This document shows, one piece after another, positions 1 through 8,083 of a stretch of DNA of 16,190 nucleotides. The DNA comes from Bacteroidia bacterium (lineage in GTDB: Bacteria; Bacteroidota; Bacteroidia; UKL13-3). The DNA is taken from assembly GCA_019454865.1 (NCBI GenBank), contig JACFNJ010000033.1, forward strand, positions 1-16,190, in the 5' to 3' direction. Both the position numbers and the translations under genes were made by a program. The first letter of the stretch is position 1. Each line of letters starts with the position of its first letter. The notes beneath the pieces are model-generated. The model saw only the letters and a program-made list of their open reading frames with translations, had not been told where the DNA came from and made no database searches.

Positions 1-2805
1 TATAGTTTAGGTAAGTTACCAATACCCTATGCATTGCCACATTTTGTAAGAGCAAAAATTACAAACAAAGGGTCAGATACATTAACAAGTTATCCGGTAA
101 CATTATCCATCACAGGAGCTAATTCGTTTGTGGATGTTCAATACATCAATTTAAATCCGGGCATTTCTGATTATGTAACTTTTTCCGGTTTCAACCCAAC
201 AAGTATAGGATTAGATTCGGTTTCAGTAACAGTACCTAACGATGACAATAACTCAAACAATTATCGCCTATTTAATCAAAATATAAATTATAATACATAC
301 AGCTATGCAGATCCAACAAAACCAGCAATTGGCGGTGTAGGCTTTAATGGTGTAACAGGTGATTTTGTTGCAAAATTCCCATACGTTGGAGCAAATGCAG
401 TAAATCAAATTGGAGTAAATTTTAATACTGGAGGTGTTAATTTGCAAGTTGCAATTTGGGACACAACCGGAAGTGGAGGAACACCTGGTACAATGCTATG
501 GACATCATCATCATTTACCACCTCAGCGGGTACAAATACAATTCCTGTAAATCCACCGGTTGCTATTTCAGGTAGCTTTTATGTAGGTGTAAGACAAATA
601 GGTACTACTAATGCTGCATTTTCTTATCAAAATGAGAATCCGATTCGTAATCAAACATTTTATTATACTACACCAACCGGCTCAACTTCATGGGTAGATT
701 TTGCTTCAGGAAATAACCCTTTCCGATTCATGATTGAGCCTCGACTTCAACTTGCAAATGATGTAGGAATAACCACGAAGCTTGTTCCTTGCCCTGCGGT
801 AGTACAAAACAGTGACTCTTTTTACCCTTCAGCAAGAATTTATAATTACGGTACACTTTCTCAATCTTCGCCATTTTATGTAAAATATCAAATTACCGGA
901 CCAATAAATTATATCGATAGCCAACAAGTAACTGTTCTATCCGGTTCATCTTCCGATATCGTTTTCACTAATTCGTTTAACCCTACTACACCCGGTACAT
1001 ATACGGTTAAGATTTTTCCTGAATTATCAACTGATGGCGACAGAAATAATGACACATTAACTTCCTTTTTCATTGTAAATGGATTGAATTATGGAAATAG
1101 TGCTGTTAATAAACTTCAATTTGATGGAATAGATGATTACTTGGATATCCCTTTACCAAACAAATTTAATTCAAGTAGTCAATTAACTATTGAAGCTTGG
1201 GTAAATACCCCGAGCTTTAGTTCAAATCGTACAATTTTCTCAAGAGACACATCAAAAACAGGTACAGGAAGACACTACTCACTATACATTAACACATCGG
1301 GTAAATTAGTATTTGTAATGCGCAGCAGTTTGTACCTTGATTCTATTGTTAGCTCGCAGGCAATTACCGCTGGAACGAATACACATGTAGCTGCTATTTT
1401 TGATCCACTTACGGCAAGCCTAAAGTTATATATAAATGGAGACACCGCTGGAACAAAAGTTATGAGCGGAAGTATGATATCGTCAACTTTCCCTATTACA
1501 ATTGGGAAGTTTCAGCAACCGAGTAGCGATTACTTTTATGGTACAATTGATGAAATAAAAATTTGGGATGCTGCCCGAACTGAATCGCAGATTAGAGCAG
1601 GAATGCATACAAGATTACCTAACCTCACAAATTTAGATTTAATATTATATTTACGTTTGGATGAAGGAGTAGGCTCCACAATTGTTACAGATGCATCTGG
1701 AGAATGTAATAGCGCTTCCTTAAATAATATGGATTACAATAACAATACGGCTACACCTGCTTGGGTTTCATCTCTTATACCAATTGGAACACCTGTTGTT
1801 AATGTACAAAGTATAAGTATGTCGGGGCCGGTAACATTTACTGGTACAAATCTTACCATGAATTTTTACAATTTTTCAGGAAGCCAAGATTATGTAGTTC
1901 ATTATTTCAACAACCTTCCTTTAGGAACATCACCTACTGTAAATCCGGGTGGTGTTAGTAATGTTCATAATAGATATTGGTTAATATACAATTATGGTAG
2001 TGCTACTTTTGATAGTGTTATTCCTAAATTCAGCTTTGTTGGAGGCAGTCCATTATTGCCTGCTGTTACTAAAAGTGATGTAATACTATTTAAAAGAGGT
2101 AACGGAGAAAATGGAAATTGGATAAAGCACGATAGCGCTTTTGCTGTGAACCCTTCATTAAATTATGCAGAGTTTCTATTTGGGTCAAACACAAAATTTG
2201 TTAACCAATTTGTGGCTGGTGGAAATAATGGGTCATTACCTGTAAAATTAATTAGCTTTACCGGAGTTAAATTGAATTCAGATATACAATTGCAATGGAA
2301 AACAGCAAATGAAAAAAATAACGCATATTTTATAATTGAAAAATCAACAGACAATAAGAATTTTATTGAAATAGGGAAAGTTTACGGAAAGAATAATTCA
2401 AATGAAATTACTACATACAAATATTCCGATATAGATGGAGCTATTTCAGTTAGTGATAATATATATTATCGTTTGAAGCAAGTAGATATTGATGGAATGA
2501 TTACATTATCAAACACTGTAAGCTTTTATATCAATAATGCACTCAATATAGAAACATCAATTGTTCCAAATCCATTTATTGAAAATGTTTCATTAAATAT
2601 TAATGCAACAAATAATACATTAGCTACAATAAAAGTTTTATCCATAAATGGGCAACTAATATTTGAAAAAAGCATTGAAGTGCAAAGTGGGAATAATAAC
2701 ATTGAGTTGAATGAAATGAAAAGCCTTACTGATGGTTTTTATTTTATGAATATTAATGTTGGAGATAAGACAATAAATCACAAATTAATTAAAGTAAAAA
2801 ATTAA
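1..2805 (+). CDS. Secreted modular surface protein with LamG domain and T9SS type A sorting tail (5' partial)
   Basis: The reading frame is open from base 1, so the true start lies upstream; the first in-window start-like codon (TTG at 34) is probably internal. Of the 934 visible residues, about 1-90 and 290-360 form two similar beta-rich CARDB-like repeats. Residues 95-240 look like another beta-sandwich of unknown family. A LamG/concanavalin-like domain spans about 371-570 (KLQFDGIDDYLDIP, then the typical FYGTIDEIKIWDAARTESQI). The LPVKLISFTG segment near 750, followed by an fn3-like stretch ending in YYRLKQVDIDG, is the usual module before the tail in Bacteroidota surface proteins. The last 85 residues (IVPNPF, then INGQLIF, then DGFYFMNI, ending in basic residues) match a T9SS type A sorting domain (TIGR04183-like). 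The protein is therefore expected to cross the outer membrane by T9SS and be released or surface-anchored. LamG suggests carbohydrate or protein binding; the actual ligand is unknown and no catalytic domain is visible. Confidence 0.9.
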   Translation, partial: YSLGKLPIPYALPHFVRAKITNKGSDTLTSYPVTLSITGANSFVDVQYINLNPGISDYVTFSGFNPTSIGLDSVSVTVPNDDNNSNNYRLFNQNINYNTYSYADPTKPAIGGVGFNGVTGDFVAKFPYVGANAVNQIGVNFNTGGVNLQVAIWDTTGSGGTPGTMLWTSSSFTTSAGTNTIPVNPPVAISGSFYVGVRQIGTTNAAFSYQNENPIRNQTFYYTTPTGSTSWVDFASGNNPFRFMIEPRLQLANDVGITTKLVPCPAVVQNSDSFYPSARIYNYGTLSQSSPFYVKYQITGPINYIDSQQVTVLSGSSSDIVFTNSFNPTTPGTYTVKIFPELSTDGDRNNDTLTSFFIVNGLNYGNSAVNKLQFDGIDDYLDIPLPNKFNSSSQLTIEAWVNTPSFSSNRTIFSRDTSKTGTGRHYSLYINTSGKLVFVMRSSLYLDSIVSSQAITAGTNTHVAAIFDPLTASLKLYINGDTAGTKVMSGSMISSTFPITIGKFQQPSSDYFYGTIDEIKIWDAARTESQIRAGMHTRLPNLTNLDLILYLRLDEGVGSTIVTDASGECNSASLNNMDYNNNTATPAWVSSLIPIGTPVVNVQSISMSGPVTFTGTNLTMNFYNFSGSQDYVVHYFNNLPLGTSPTVNPGGVSNVHNRYWLIYNYGSATFDSVIPKFSFVGGSPLLPAVTKSDVILFKRGNGENGNWIKHDSAFAVNPSLNYAEFLFGSNTKFVNQFVAGGNNGSLPVKLISFTGVKLNSDIQLQWKTANEKNNAYFIIEKSTDNKNFIEIGKVYGKNNSNEITTYKYSDIDGAISVSDNIYYRLKQVDIDGMITLSNTVSFYINNALNIETSIVPNPFIENVSLNINATNNTLATIKVLSINGQLIFEKSIEVQSGNNNIELNEMKSLTDGFYFMNINVGDKTINHKLIKVKN

Positions 2806-2829
2806 CTTATTCTTCAATAAATATAAAAT

Positions 2830-2859
2830 AAAAAAGCTGCACAAATGTGTAGCTTTTTT
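2830..2859. terminator. Bidirectional rho-independent terminator between convergent genes
   Basis: A near-perfect hairpin: an A-tract plus GCTGCAC pairs with GTGTAGC plus a T-tract across an AAAT loop, with one G-T wobble. The run of T on the plus strand ends the surface-protein transcript. The A-run on the left gives a T-run on the minus strand, so it can also end the kinase operon, whose stop codon is at 2863-2865. Confidence 0.85.
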
Positions 2860-2862
2860 GTT

Positions 2863-4665
2863 TTAAATAGAAAGTAAAACTGGCACATTTACTACTACTG
2901 TTGTACCATTACCCGGTGTTGAGTCAAACTCTATTGTGCCGCCAATTAGCTCAACACGGGATGTTAGGTTTTTCAATCCTATACCATTTTTAGAATTATT
3001 TTTATCAAAACCTACTCCATCATCTTGAATCATGAGATTAATATAATCATCATGTCCAACTAATTGAATTGAAATAATATTGGCTTGTGCATGTTTTAAT
3101 GCATTATTTACGCTTTCTTGCACTACACGATATAGTACAGTTTCCGTTGTAGCATGCAATCGTTTATCAAATCCTATAACTTCTAATTCAATTGAAACAG
3201 TTGTAGCTTGTCTAAGTTTAAAAATAAAATCATCCAATGCTTCTTTCAAGCCCTGCTTTTGCAAGGCTCCGGGCATCATGTTATGTGATATTTGCCGTAC
3301 TTCTTTTACAGCATCATCTACCAATTGAATCATTCGAGTGAAACTATCTTGTTGTTCAAATGGTAATTTATTTTGGAATGCAGAAAGATTTAATTTCGCA
3401 GCACTCAATTGTTGCCCAACACCATCATGCAGTTCTTGCGCTATACGCTTTCTTTCTTTCTCTTCGGCTTCCATCATTACCTGATTTGTTAGCACTTGTT
3501 TTTCCAAAAGATTTTGTTGATGAAGAGCTTTTTGTTTTAACTTTATTTGATTGTACCAAAGCAATACAATTATTACTAATACTAAAATTGAAATAAGTGC
3601 ACCTACTAATTGAAATTGTTTCCTTCGTAGTGCATTAGCCTGCTCAGCAATTGCTATATCTTTTTTTTGGGTTTCGTATTTAGTTTGTAACTCGGCAACT
3701 TGTGCTGCTCGTTGCTCGGTAAAGATACTATCACTTATGGCTTTATGTAGATTTTGGTACTGAAATGCTTTATCATATTTTTGGATAGATGCATAAACCA
3801 ATGCTAAATTTTTATAGTTAGCTGATAATAAATCTTTGTAGTTAAGTTGATGCGCAATTGTATTACTTTCATCAAATGCTTCAATAGATTTTTCGAATTT
3901 GCCCCATGCTTGATATATCAATCCCAAATCGGATAAATTAAGAGCAATTGCAAATGTATCTTGCAACTGATGCCGTATAGATAAAGCGTGTTTTAGATAT
4001 TGCTCACCTAAACTAAACTGATTAATTAAACGATAAACTGTTCCAAGATTTGACAATGCGTATGCTGAGGCAGCTTCATCATTTAATTGCTCTGTTAAAC
4101 TTAATGACTGTTTATAGTTATAAATAGCAATATCATAGCTTTTCTGGTACTCATAAACAACACCGGATTCGTTATAGATTGTAGCCATCCCGCGTTTATC
4201 ATTCTTTTTACTATATATCAGCATAGCACGCTGGTAATAATCAAGTGCTAAAGTCAATTCATTGGTTTTTCGGTATAGCCTTGCTATCAACTCATATACT
4301 TCAGCCAATTGGTTAGATTTTACATTATTTTCTAACAAAGCAACAGCATCAAAATAACAAGCGGCTGCTTGATCGTATTCTCCAGAAAAATAATGTGCAA
4401 TACCTTTACTACATAATAAAGACGCCCATGAGGAGGTATCCTTTTGGTTAATTGCAATTGGTATCGCTTGCTCTGTTATCTGAATAGTTTCAGAAAACTT
4501 TTTTATAGATAAAACTTTTGTTAAATGAACACTTGATTTTAACTTTTGTAATTCAGTTCCGTTATTCCAAACTGCACGTAAACTATCAATGGATTGCGCA
4601 TAAGTATAGCATGAAAGTAAACAATAGATAATAAAAAATACAATTGAATTACGCTTCTTGAACAT
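2863..4665 (-). CDS. Periplasmic-TPR sensor histidine kinase (HisKA_3 type)
   Basis: A 600-residue membrane sensor kinase. Residues 1-24 form a signal peptide (hydrophobic core, then YTYAQS). Residues about 80-310 are TPR repeats, which should lie in the periplasm. A coiled-coil linker follows (318-350), then one membrane helix (about 353-371). Residues 400-430 hold the dimerisation and phosphoacceptor helix of the HisKA_3 family (ERKRIAQELHDGVGQQL, His413). The ATP-binding domain covers about 505-596, with an N box (QESVNNALKHA, 516-526), DDGVGF (548-553) and GIGLKNL (561-567). All key residues are present, so it should be an active kinase. HisKA_3 kinases normally phosphorylate NarL/LuxR-type response regulators, but none is encoded among the complete genes in this window. 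It is the last gene of the five-gene operon, 5 bases after the MDR gene. The signal sensed is unknown. Confidence 0.93.
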   Translation of the reverse strand: MFKKRNSIVFFIIYCLLSCYTYAQSIDSLRAVWNNGTELQKLKSSVHLTKVLSIKKFSETIQITEQAIPIAINQKDTSSWASLLCSKGIAHYFSGEYDQAAACYFDAVALLENNVKSNQLAEVYELIARLYRKTNELTLALDYYQRAMLIYSKKNDKRGMATIYNESGVVYEYQKSYDIAIYNYKQSLSLTEQLNDEAASAYALSNLGTVYRLINQFSLGEQYLKHALSIRHQLQDTFAIALNLSDLGLIYQAWGKFEKSIEAFDESNTIAHQLNYKDLLSANYKNLALVYASIQKYDKAFQYQNLHKAISDSIFTEQRAAQVAELQTKYETQKKDIAIAEQANALRRKQFQLVGALISILVLVIIVLLWYNQIKLKQKALHQQNLLEKQVLTNQVMMEAEEKERKRIAQELHDGVGQQLSAAKLNLSAFQNKLPFEQQDSFTRMIQLVDDAVKEVRQISHNMMPGALQKQGLKEALDDFIFKLRQATTVSIELEVIGFDKRLHATTETVLYRVVQESVNNALKHAQANIISIQLVGHDDYINLMIQDDGVGFDKNNSKNGIGLKNLTSRVELIGGTIEFDSTPGNGTTVVVNVPVLLSI

Positions 4666-4670
4666 TTATA

Positions 4671-5666
4671 TCAAATCTTTAAAACAATTTTACCAAATTG
4701 TTCGCCACGTTCCATTCTTTCTATTGCTGCTTGAGCTTGCTCTAATGGATAAATAAAATCAACTATCGGATAAATTTCATGTTTATTGATAAAACTAACC
4801 ATATCAGCAAATTCATTTTCATTACCCATTGTACTACCACAAATAGTAAGTTGTTTCCAAAATATTTTTGCCGGTATGCCACTATTAAATGCACCAAGCG
4901 TAGCACCATAAAAAACAATGCGTCCTGCAGGTTTACATATATCAACTAATTTTTCAAAAGTATTACCACATGAGCTATCAACAATAACATCAAAGCCTCC
5001 GCTCATCTGCTGAATTTCTTTATGCCAGTTTTCTTTTTTGTAATTAATACCACCTTTTGCACCTAATAATATAGCTTTTTCAATTTTATCTTCGCTACCT
5101 GATGTAACATATACATTACATCCCAATGCTATTGCAAATTGCACACAAAAAAGTGCTACACCACCACCTGCACCGGTAATAAGAACATTATCGCCATATT
5201 TGGCTTTAGCCCTTGTAATTAATGCCCTGTATCCGGTTAATCCGGCTAATGGAAAAGCAGCTGCTTGTTCATGTGATAAGTGCCCGGGTTTATGATGTAA
5301 CAGATTAGTTTTAATTTTAACATATTCAGCAAAAGTTCCATCTTGTGCCATACCTAATATGATATAATCTTTGGCTTGCACATCCGGGTTGTTACCCCAA
5401 TTTAATGAAGGATTAATTACTACTTCTTTCCCTACCCATGCTATATCTTTTTCATCAGCTACTTTTTCAACTATTCCACTTCCATCACTACCCTGAATAC
5501 TTGGGAAACGTAACCCTGCATATTGCCCTTTTTGTATCCACAAATCGCGATGATTAAACGCTGCTGCTTTAATTCGCACAAGTGCTTCGCCTGTTTCAAG
5601 AGTTGGCAAGGCAACATCTGCATACGAAAATGGTTTATTAATTCCTTCTAAAATTATTGCTTTCAT
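4671..5666 (-). CDS. Zinc-independent MDR oxidoreductase (quinone oxidoreductase-like)
   Basis: A 331-residue medium-chain dehydrogenase/reductase. Residues 1-125 form the GroES-like catalytic domain and about 130-260 the Rossmann fold. The nucleotide-binding turn is GAGGGVALF (165-173), followed by YVTSGSEDK (186-194); small and basic residues there are often seen in NADPH-using members (inference). At the usual site of the catalytic zinc Cys and the GHE motif, the protein has FNHRDLWIQKG (37-47) and GSDGSG (59-64). The four-Cys structural zinc lobe is also absent. It therefore belongs with the quinone oxidoreductase/YogA-like zinc-free branch, which reduces enones or quinones. The substrate is unknown. 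It lies 13 bases after the small 90-residue gene and 5 bases before the kinase gene, so all are probably co-transcribed. The start is an ATG at 5666. Confidence 0.9.
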   Translation of the reverse strand: MKAIILEGINKPFSYADVALPTLETGEALVRIKAAAFNHRDLWIQKGQYAGLRFPSIQGSDGSGIVEKVADEKDIAWVGKEVVINPSLNWGNNPDVQAKDYIILGMAQDGTFAEYVKIKTNLLHHKPGHLSHEQAAAFPLAGLTGYRALITRAKAKYGDNVLITGAGGGVALFCVQFAIALGCNVYVTSGSEDKIEKAILLGAKGGINYKKENWHKEIQQMSGGFDVIVDSSCGNTFEKLVDICKPAGRIVFYGATLGAFNSGIPAKIFWKQLTICGSTMGNENEFADMVSFINKHEIYPIVDFIYPLEQAQAAIERMERGEQFGKIVLKI

Positions 5667-5679
5667 AATATAATATATT

Positions 5680-5952
5680 TTAAATACCGTTGTGTGCTAA
5701 TAGTCCTTCTTTAGTAGCTAAATAAGCATAGGCATGCATATTATCTGTATCGTAAATAAAGCTACGCACATACTCTTGTTCTTCTTCATCAAATCGCATA
5801 GCTACTACGTACTTTTTATGTATTAATTGTTTCAATACATCAGCTACAATATTTGCCGGTGCACTGCATTCGCTAAGTATTTTATCAAATGGTTCAACAA
5901 AATAAATTGCATCTAAAATTTCGTATTCAATATCGCTTAACTTTTCATTCAT
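5680..5952 (-). CDS. Small protein of unknown function, possible winged-helix fold
   Basis: Ninety residues, soluble and acidic, with no signal peptide or membrane segment. I cannot assign it to a named family. The predicted layout is helix (SDIEYEILDAIYF, 5-17), helix (PFDKILSEC), helix (NIVADVLKQLIHKKYV, 34-49), then a strand-like acidic hairpin (AMRFDEEEQEYVRSF) and a last helix (LATKEGLLAHNG). Three helices followed by a beta wing is the outline of a winged-helix DNA-binding domain, but the wing is very acidic, which argues for a protein-binding role instead. It is real rather than spurious: it is ATG-started and packed between the glycosyltransferase (2 bases upstream) and the MDR gene (13 bases downstream) on the same strand. 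Function is not inferred. Confidence 0.75.
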   Translation of the reverse strand: MNEKLSDIEYEILDAIYFVEPFDKILSECSAPANIVADVLKQLIHKKYVVAMRFDEEEQEYVRSFIYDTDNMHAYAYLATKEGLLAHNGI

Positions 5953-5954
5953 TG

Positions 5955-7067
5955 TTATTTTAGTTTTCTATCTTTCCAATTGTATGTTCCAATATTACCC
6001 CAAATACCAATTATAACAACATAAAGTATATGAAATATTTCAGCAATAGGTAAAAGTAGCAAATAACTTTTCTTATTAAAAAAAGCTAAAACAGTATAAA
6101 GAAATACACCTTCAACAGCTGATTTTATTATCAATAATTTCAAACCAAAAATTGGTTCAAAAAGTAAATGCCATAAAATTGAAAAATTAAATAAATATGC
6201 CGCTATTAAAATTGCCGTTATATACCTATTTTCATATTTGGTGCTTTTACTAACCCACCTTTTACGTTGCTCAGTAAGTTGTGCGAGAGAGGCACTTGGC
6301 GATGTATATACAATAGCATCTTTATGTTTTAAAAAATGAATTTGATTGGGAAACTTTTTAAAAAATTTATGCAATAAAAATTCATCATCGCCACTTGGTA
6401 TGCCATCATTACCTTTATAACCATCTACCTCAAAAAATGCCTGTTTACTAAAAATTAAATTAGCTGCACTACACATATTAGGATTTTTCAATTGTATTGC
6501 CGATGCACCAATTCCAACTAATCCGGCAAACTCAAGAGATTGTATTTTTTCAAAAAATGTTTTTGCTGTAAACTCAACCGGAGCATAAATAAACTTGCTT
6601 CCTTTTGTTGAAATAAAGTCTGCAATTATTTGCAACCAATTTTCACCTCTTACACAATCTGCATCAGTTAATGCAATATAATTGGCATTAGCTTGCTTTA
6701 TAGCATAGGTTATTGCTGCTTTCTTTAATGTTATTTTCTCTGTAAGATTGTCCAGGTTTATTAATGTTATTTTGTGAGAATTATTTTGAGAGATAAAGCC
6801 TTCAACTAAATTTTTCGTACTATCAGTGGAGTGATCATTTACAACAATAATTTCAAACAAGGTGGCTGAATACGTTTGATTAACTATTGATGTTAAACAT
6901 TGAATAATGTTTTTCTCTTCATTTCTTGCAGGAATTACTATTGTAAATATCTGCTTTGTATTAGTACCTGTTTGTTTAAAATATTGAATCCGTGTCCATC
7001 CCCAAAAATATACTAAAATAAGCAACACATAAAAAATCAAAAACACTATTGTTACCCAGGCTATCAT
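5955..7067 (-). CDS. Membrane-anchored family 2 glycosyltransferase
   Basis: A 370-residue inner-membrane GT-A enzyme. Residues 1-24 form one N-terminal membrane helix. The catalytic domain follows from about 40 (FTIVIPARNEEKNI), with Asp78 in VVNDHSTDST, the metal-binding DxD as TDADC (134-138), the acceptor-side SGDDEF (225-230) and QRKRW (267-271), a QxxRW motif typical of processive or lipid-acceptor GT2 enzymes. Two or three more membrane helices lie between about 281 and 355, and the protein ends in YNWKDRKLK. It should transfer a sugar from a nucleotide sugar on the cytoplasmic face, probably to a lipid acceptor; sugar and acceptor cannot be read from sequence. Its ATG overlaps the stop of the flippase-like gene (ATGA, 7064-7067), implying coupled translation and a shared pathway. 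Confidence 0.9.
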   Translation of the reverse strand: MIAWVTIVFLIFYVLLILVYFWGWTRIQYFKQTGTNTKQIFTIVIPARNEEKNIIQCLTSIVNQTYSATLFEIIVVNDHSTDSTKNLVEGFISQNNSHKITLINLDNLTEKITLKKAAITYAIKQANANYIALTDADCVRGENWLQIIADFISTKGSKFIYAPVEFTAKTFFEKIQSLEFAGLVGIGASAIQLKNPNMCSAANLIFSKQAFFEVDGYKGNDGIPSGDDEFLLHKFFKKFPNQIHFLKHKDAIVYTSPSASLAQLTEQRKRWVSKSTKYENRYITAILIAAYLFNFSILWHLLFEPIFGLKLLIIKSAVEGVFLYTVLAFFNKKSYLLLLPIAEIFHILYVVIIGIWGNIGTYNWKDRKLK

Positions 7068-8026
7068 TTGATGTTTATTTGTTTAATACGTAAAATAATA
7101 TACAAACCTAATAGTCCGGGAAGCATTAAATTAACAATCCATAGTGAATATGCGCTTAATAATATTGAAGCAGTAGCATTGGTAAAATAACTAAAAAACC
7201 ATAAGGCGCTTGCACCTCGCATACCAATATCAACCAGAACAAAACTTGGTACAAACGATTGAACACACATTACTATAATTATGCAAGCAATTGCATTTAC
7301 AGCATCAATATTTACACCAAAAAAATATAAGAGTAATATGTATTGCAATACAAAAATTGAATATCGCAAAAATGAAAACAACAGCACTTGAACCAATTCA
7401 CTTCGGGTATATATTAAGAATACATCCAAATATTTTTTTAGCTTTATTGGCAATGGTAATTTGTAAACCCACTTTATATTTAGGTATAAGATTAATGCCG
7501 CAAAAATTGCAATGCAAATAATAACATACAACCAATCAGCTTGTGAAATAGTAATTTGATTTTGACTTAATAAGAACCAAACAGCAGCTAAAAGACCGAA
7601 TGCTGCAGTCATGATAACTTGTGCGGTATGCCCAATTACTGTTATAAGTGTACCTCTTATTTTATCCAATTGCTTTAAATGTATTACCCTTCCTATAAAA
7701 TCTCCCAATTGATTTGGAGTAATTATATTAAGAGCAATACCCGAAAGTACTGCTTTAGCAGAATCTTTAAGAGTTATTTGTTCATTTTTACTTACCAATA
7801 AATGCCACTTAGCCGACTCAATCCACCAATTAAGTATCATCAATAGAAATACTCCTGATGCTAAAAATAAGTGTGTAAAATCCCAATGTAACTGTACAGA
7901 TGACCACAACGAGGTAATGTGATAGGAGTAATAAAGCTTATAAAAAATAAATCCAAAAGTTATCGGTACAAGTACTACTTTAAGAAGTACAATTATTTTT
8001 TTTAGATATATTGATTCTGCTTTCAA
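7064..8026 (-). CDS. Polytopic membrane protein, LPG-synthase TM/flippase-like family
   Basis: A 320-residue integral membrane protein with about seven or eight hydrophobic segments. It resembles the LPG_synthase_TM family (PF03706, formerly UPF0104/AglD-like). Family-like landmarks are NWWIESAKWHLL (66-77), the TPNQLGDFIGRV loop (103-114, equivalent to the conserved Pro-x-Arg-x-Gly-Glu region) and VPSFVLVDIGMRGASA (259-274). It lacks the C-terminal aminoacyltransferase domain of true MprF, so it is the stand-alone membrane type. These proteins are often found beside GT2 enzymes and are thought to move or present lipid-linked substrates (family knowledge; mechanism uncertain). The frame has no ATG or GTG near the beginning: it is open back to a TGA at 8069-8071, and the only usual start codon is TTG at 8026. 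It is the first gene of the operon and diverges from ruvC. Confidence 0.87.
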   Translation of the reverse strand: MKAESIYLKKIIVLLKVVLVPITFGFIFYKLYYSYHITSLWSSVQLHWDFTHLFLASGVFLLMILNWWIESAKWHLLVSKNEQITLKDSAKAVLSGIALNIITPNQLGDFIGRVIHLKQLDKIRGTLITVIGHTAQVIMTAAFGLLAAVWFLLSQNQITISQADWLYVIICIAIFAALILYLNIKWVYKLPLPIKLKKYLDVFLIYTRSELVQVLLFSFLRYSIFVLQYILLLYFFGVNIDAVNAIACIIIVMCVQSFVPSFVLVDIGMRGASALWFFSYFTNATASILLSAYSLWIVNLMLPGLLGLYIILRIKQINIK

Positions 8027-8047
8027 TTCGTTTTGTAACTTGCACGT

Positions 8048-8065
8048 GTTGATAAAACAATCAAC
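8048..8065. repeat. Inverted repeat, possible operator
   Basis: GTTGAT, a six-base spacer (AAAACA), then ATCAAC: a perfect 6-base inverted repeat midway between two divergent start codons. It could be a dimeric repressor site or a small hairpin in either leader. It is short enough to arise by chance in AT-rich DNA. Confidence 0.35.
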
Positions 8066-8069
8066 TTTT

Positions 8070-8077
8070 CAAACATA
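8070..8077 (-). promoter_or_regulatory. Possible -7 promoter box for the five-gene operon
   Basis: On the minus strand this reads TATGTTTG, a full match to the Bacteroidota -7 consensus TAnnTTTG, 43 bases before the TTG start at 8026. A TTG -33 box at the expected distance (about 19 bases upstream) is not present, so the assignment rests on the -7 box alone. Confidence 0.35.
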
Positions 8078-8083
8078 ACAACT

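Larger units (their letters stand above)
8027..8083. promoter_or_regulatory. Divergent control region between the operon and ruvC
   Basis: Only 57 bases separate two divergent genes, so both promoters must lie here or reach into the coding ends. It contains a perfect inverted repeat and one good Bacteroidota -7 box (both listed separately), and a CACGTG palindrome at 8043-8048. No Shine-Dalgarno sequence is visible before either start, as is usual in the phylum. Confidence 0.55.

Noticed and set aside
2163..2354. Minus-strand frame of 63 codons inside the surface-protein gene
   Set aside because: Antisense to the conserved LPVKLISFTG/fn3-like region, which is plainly coding on the plus strand.
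8043..8048. CACGTG palindrome near the ruvC start
   Set aside because: A six-base palindrome is expected by chance at this length, and no bacterial regulator motif could be tied to it.
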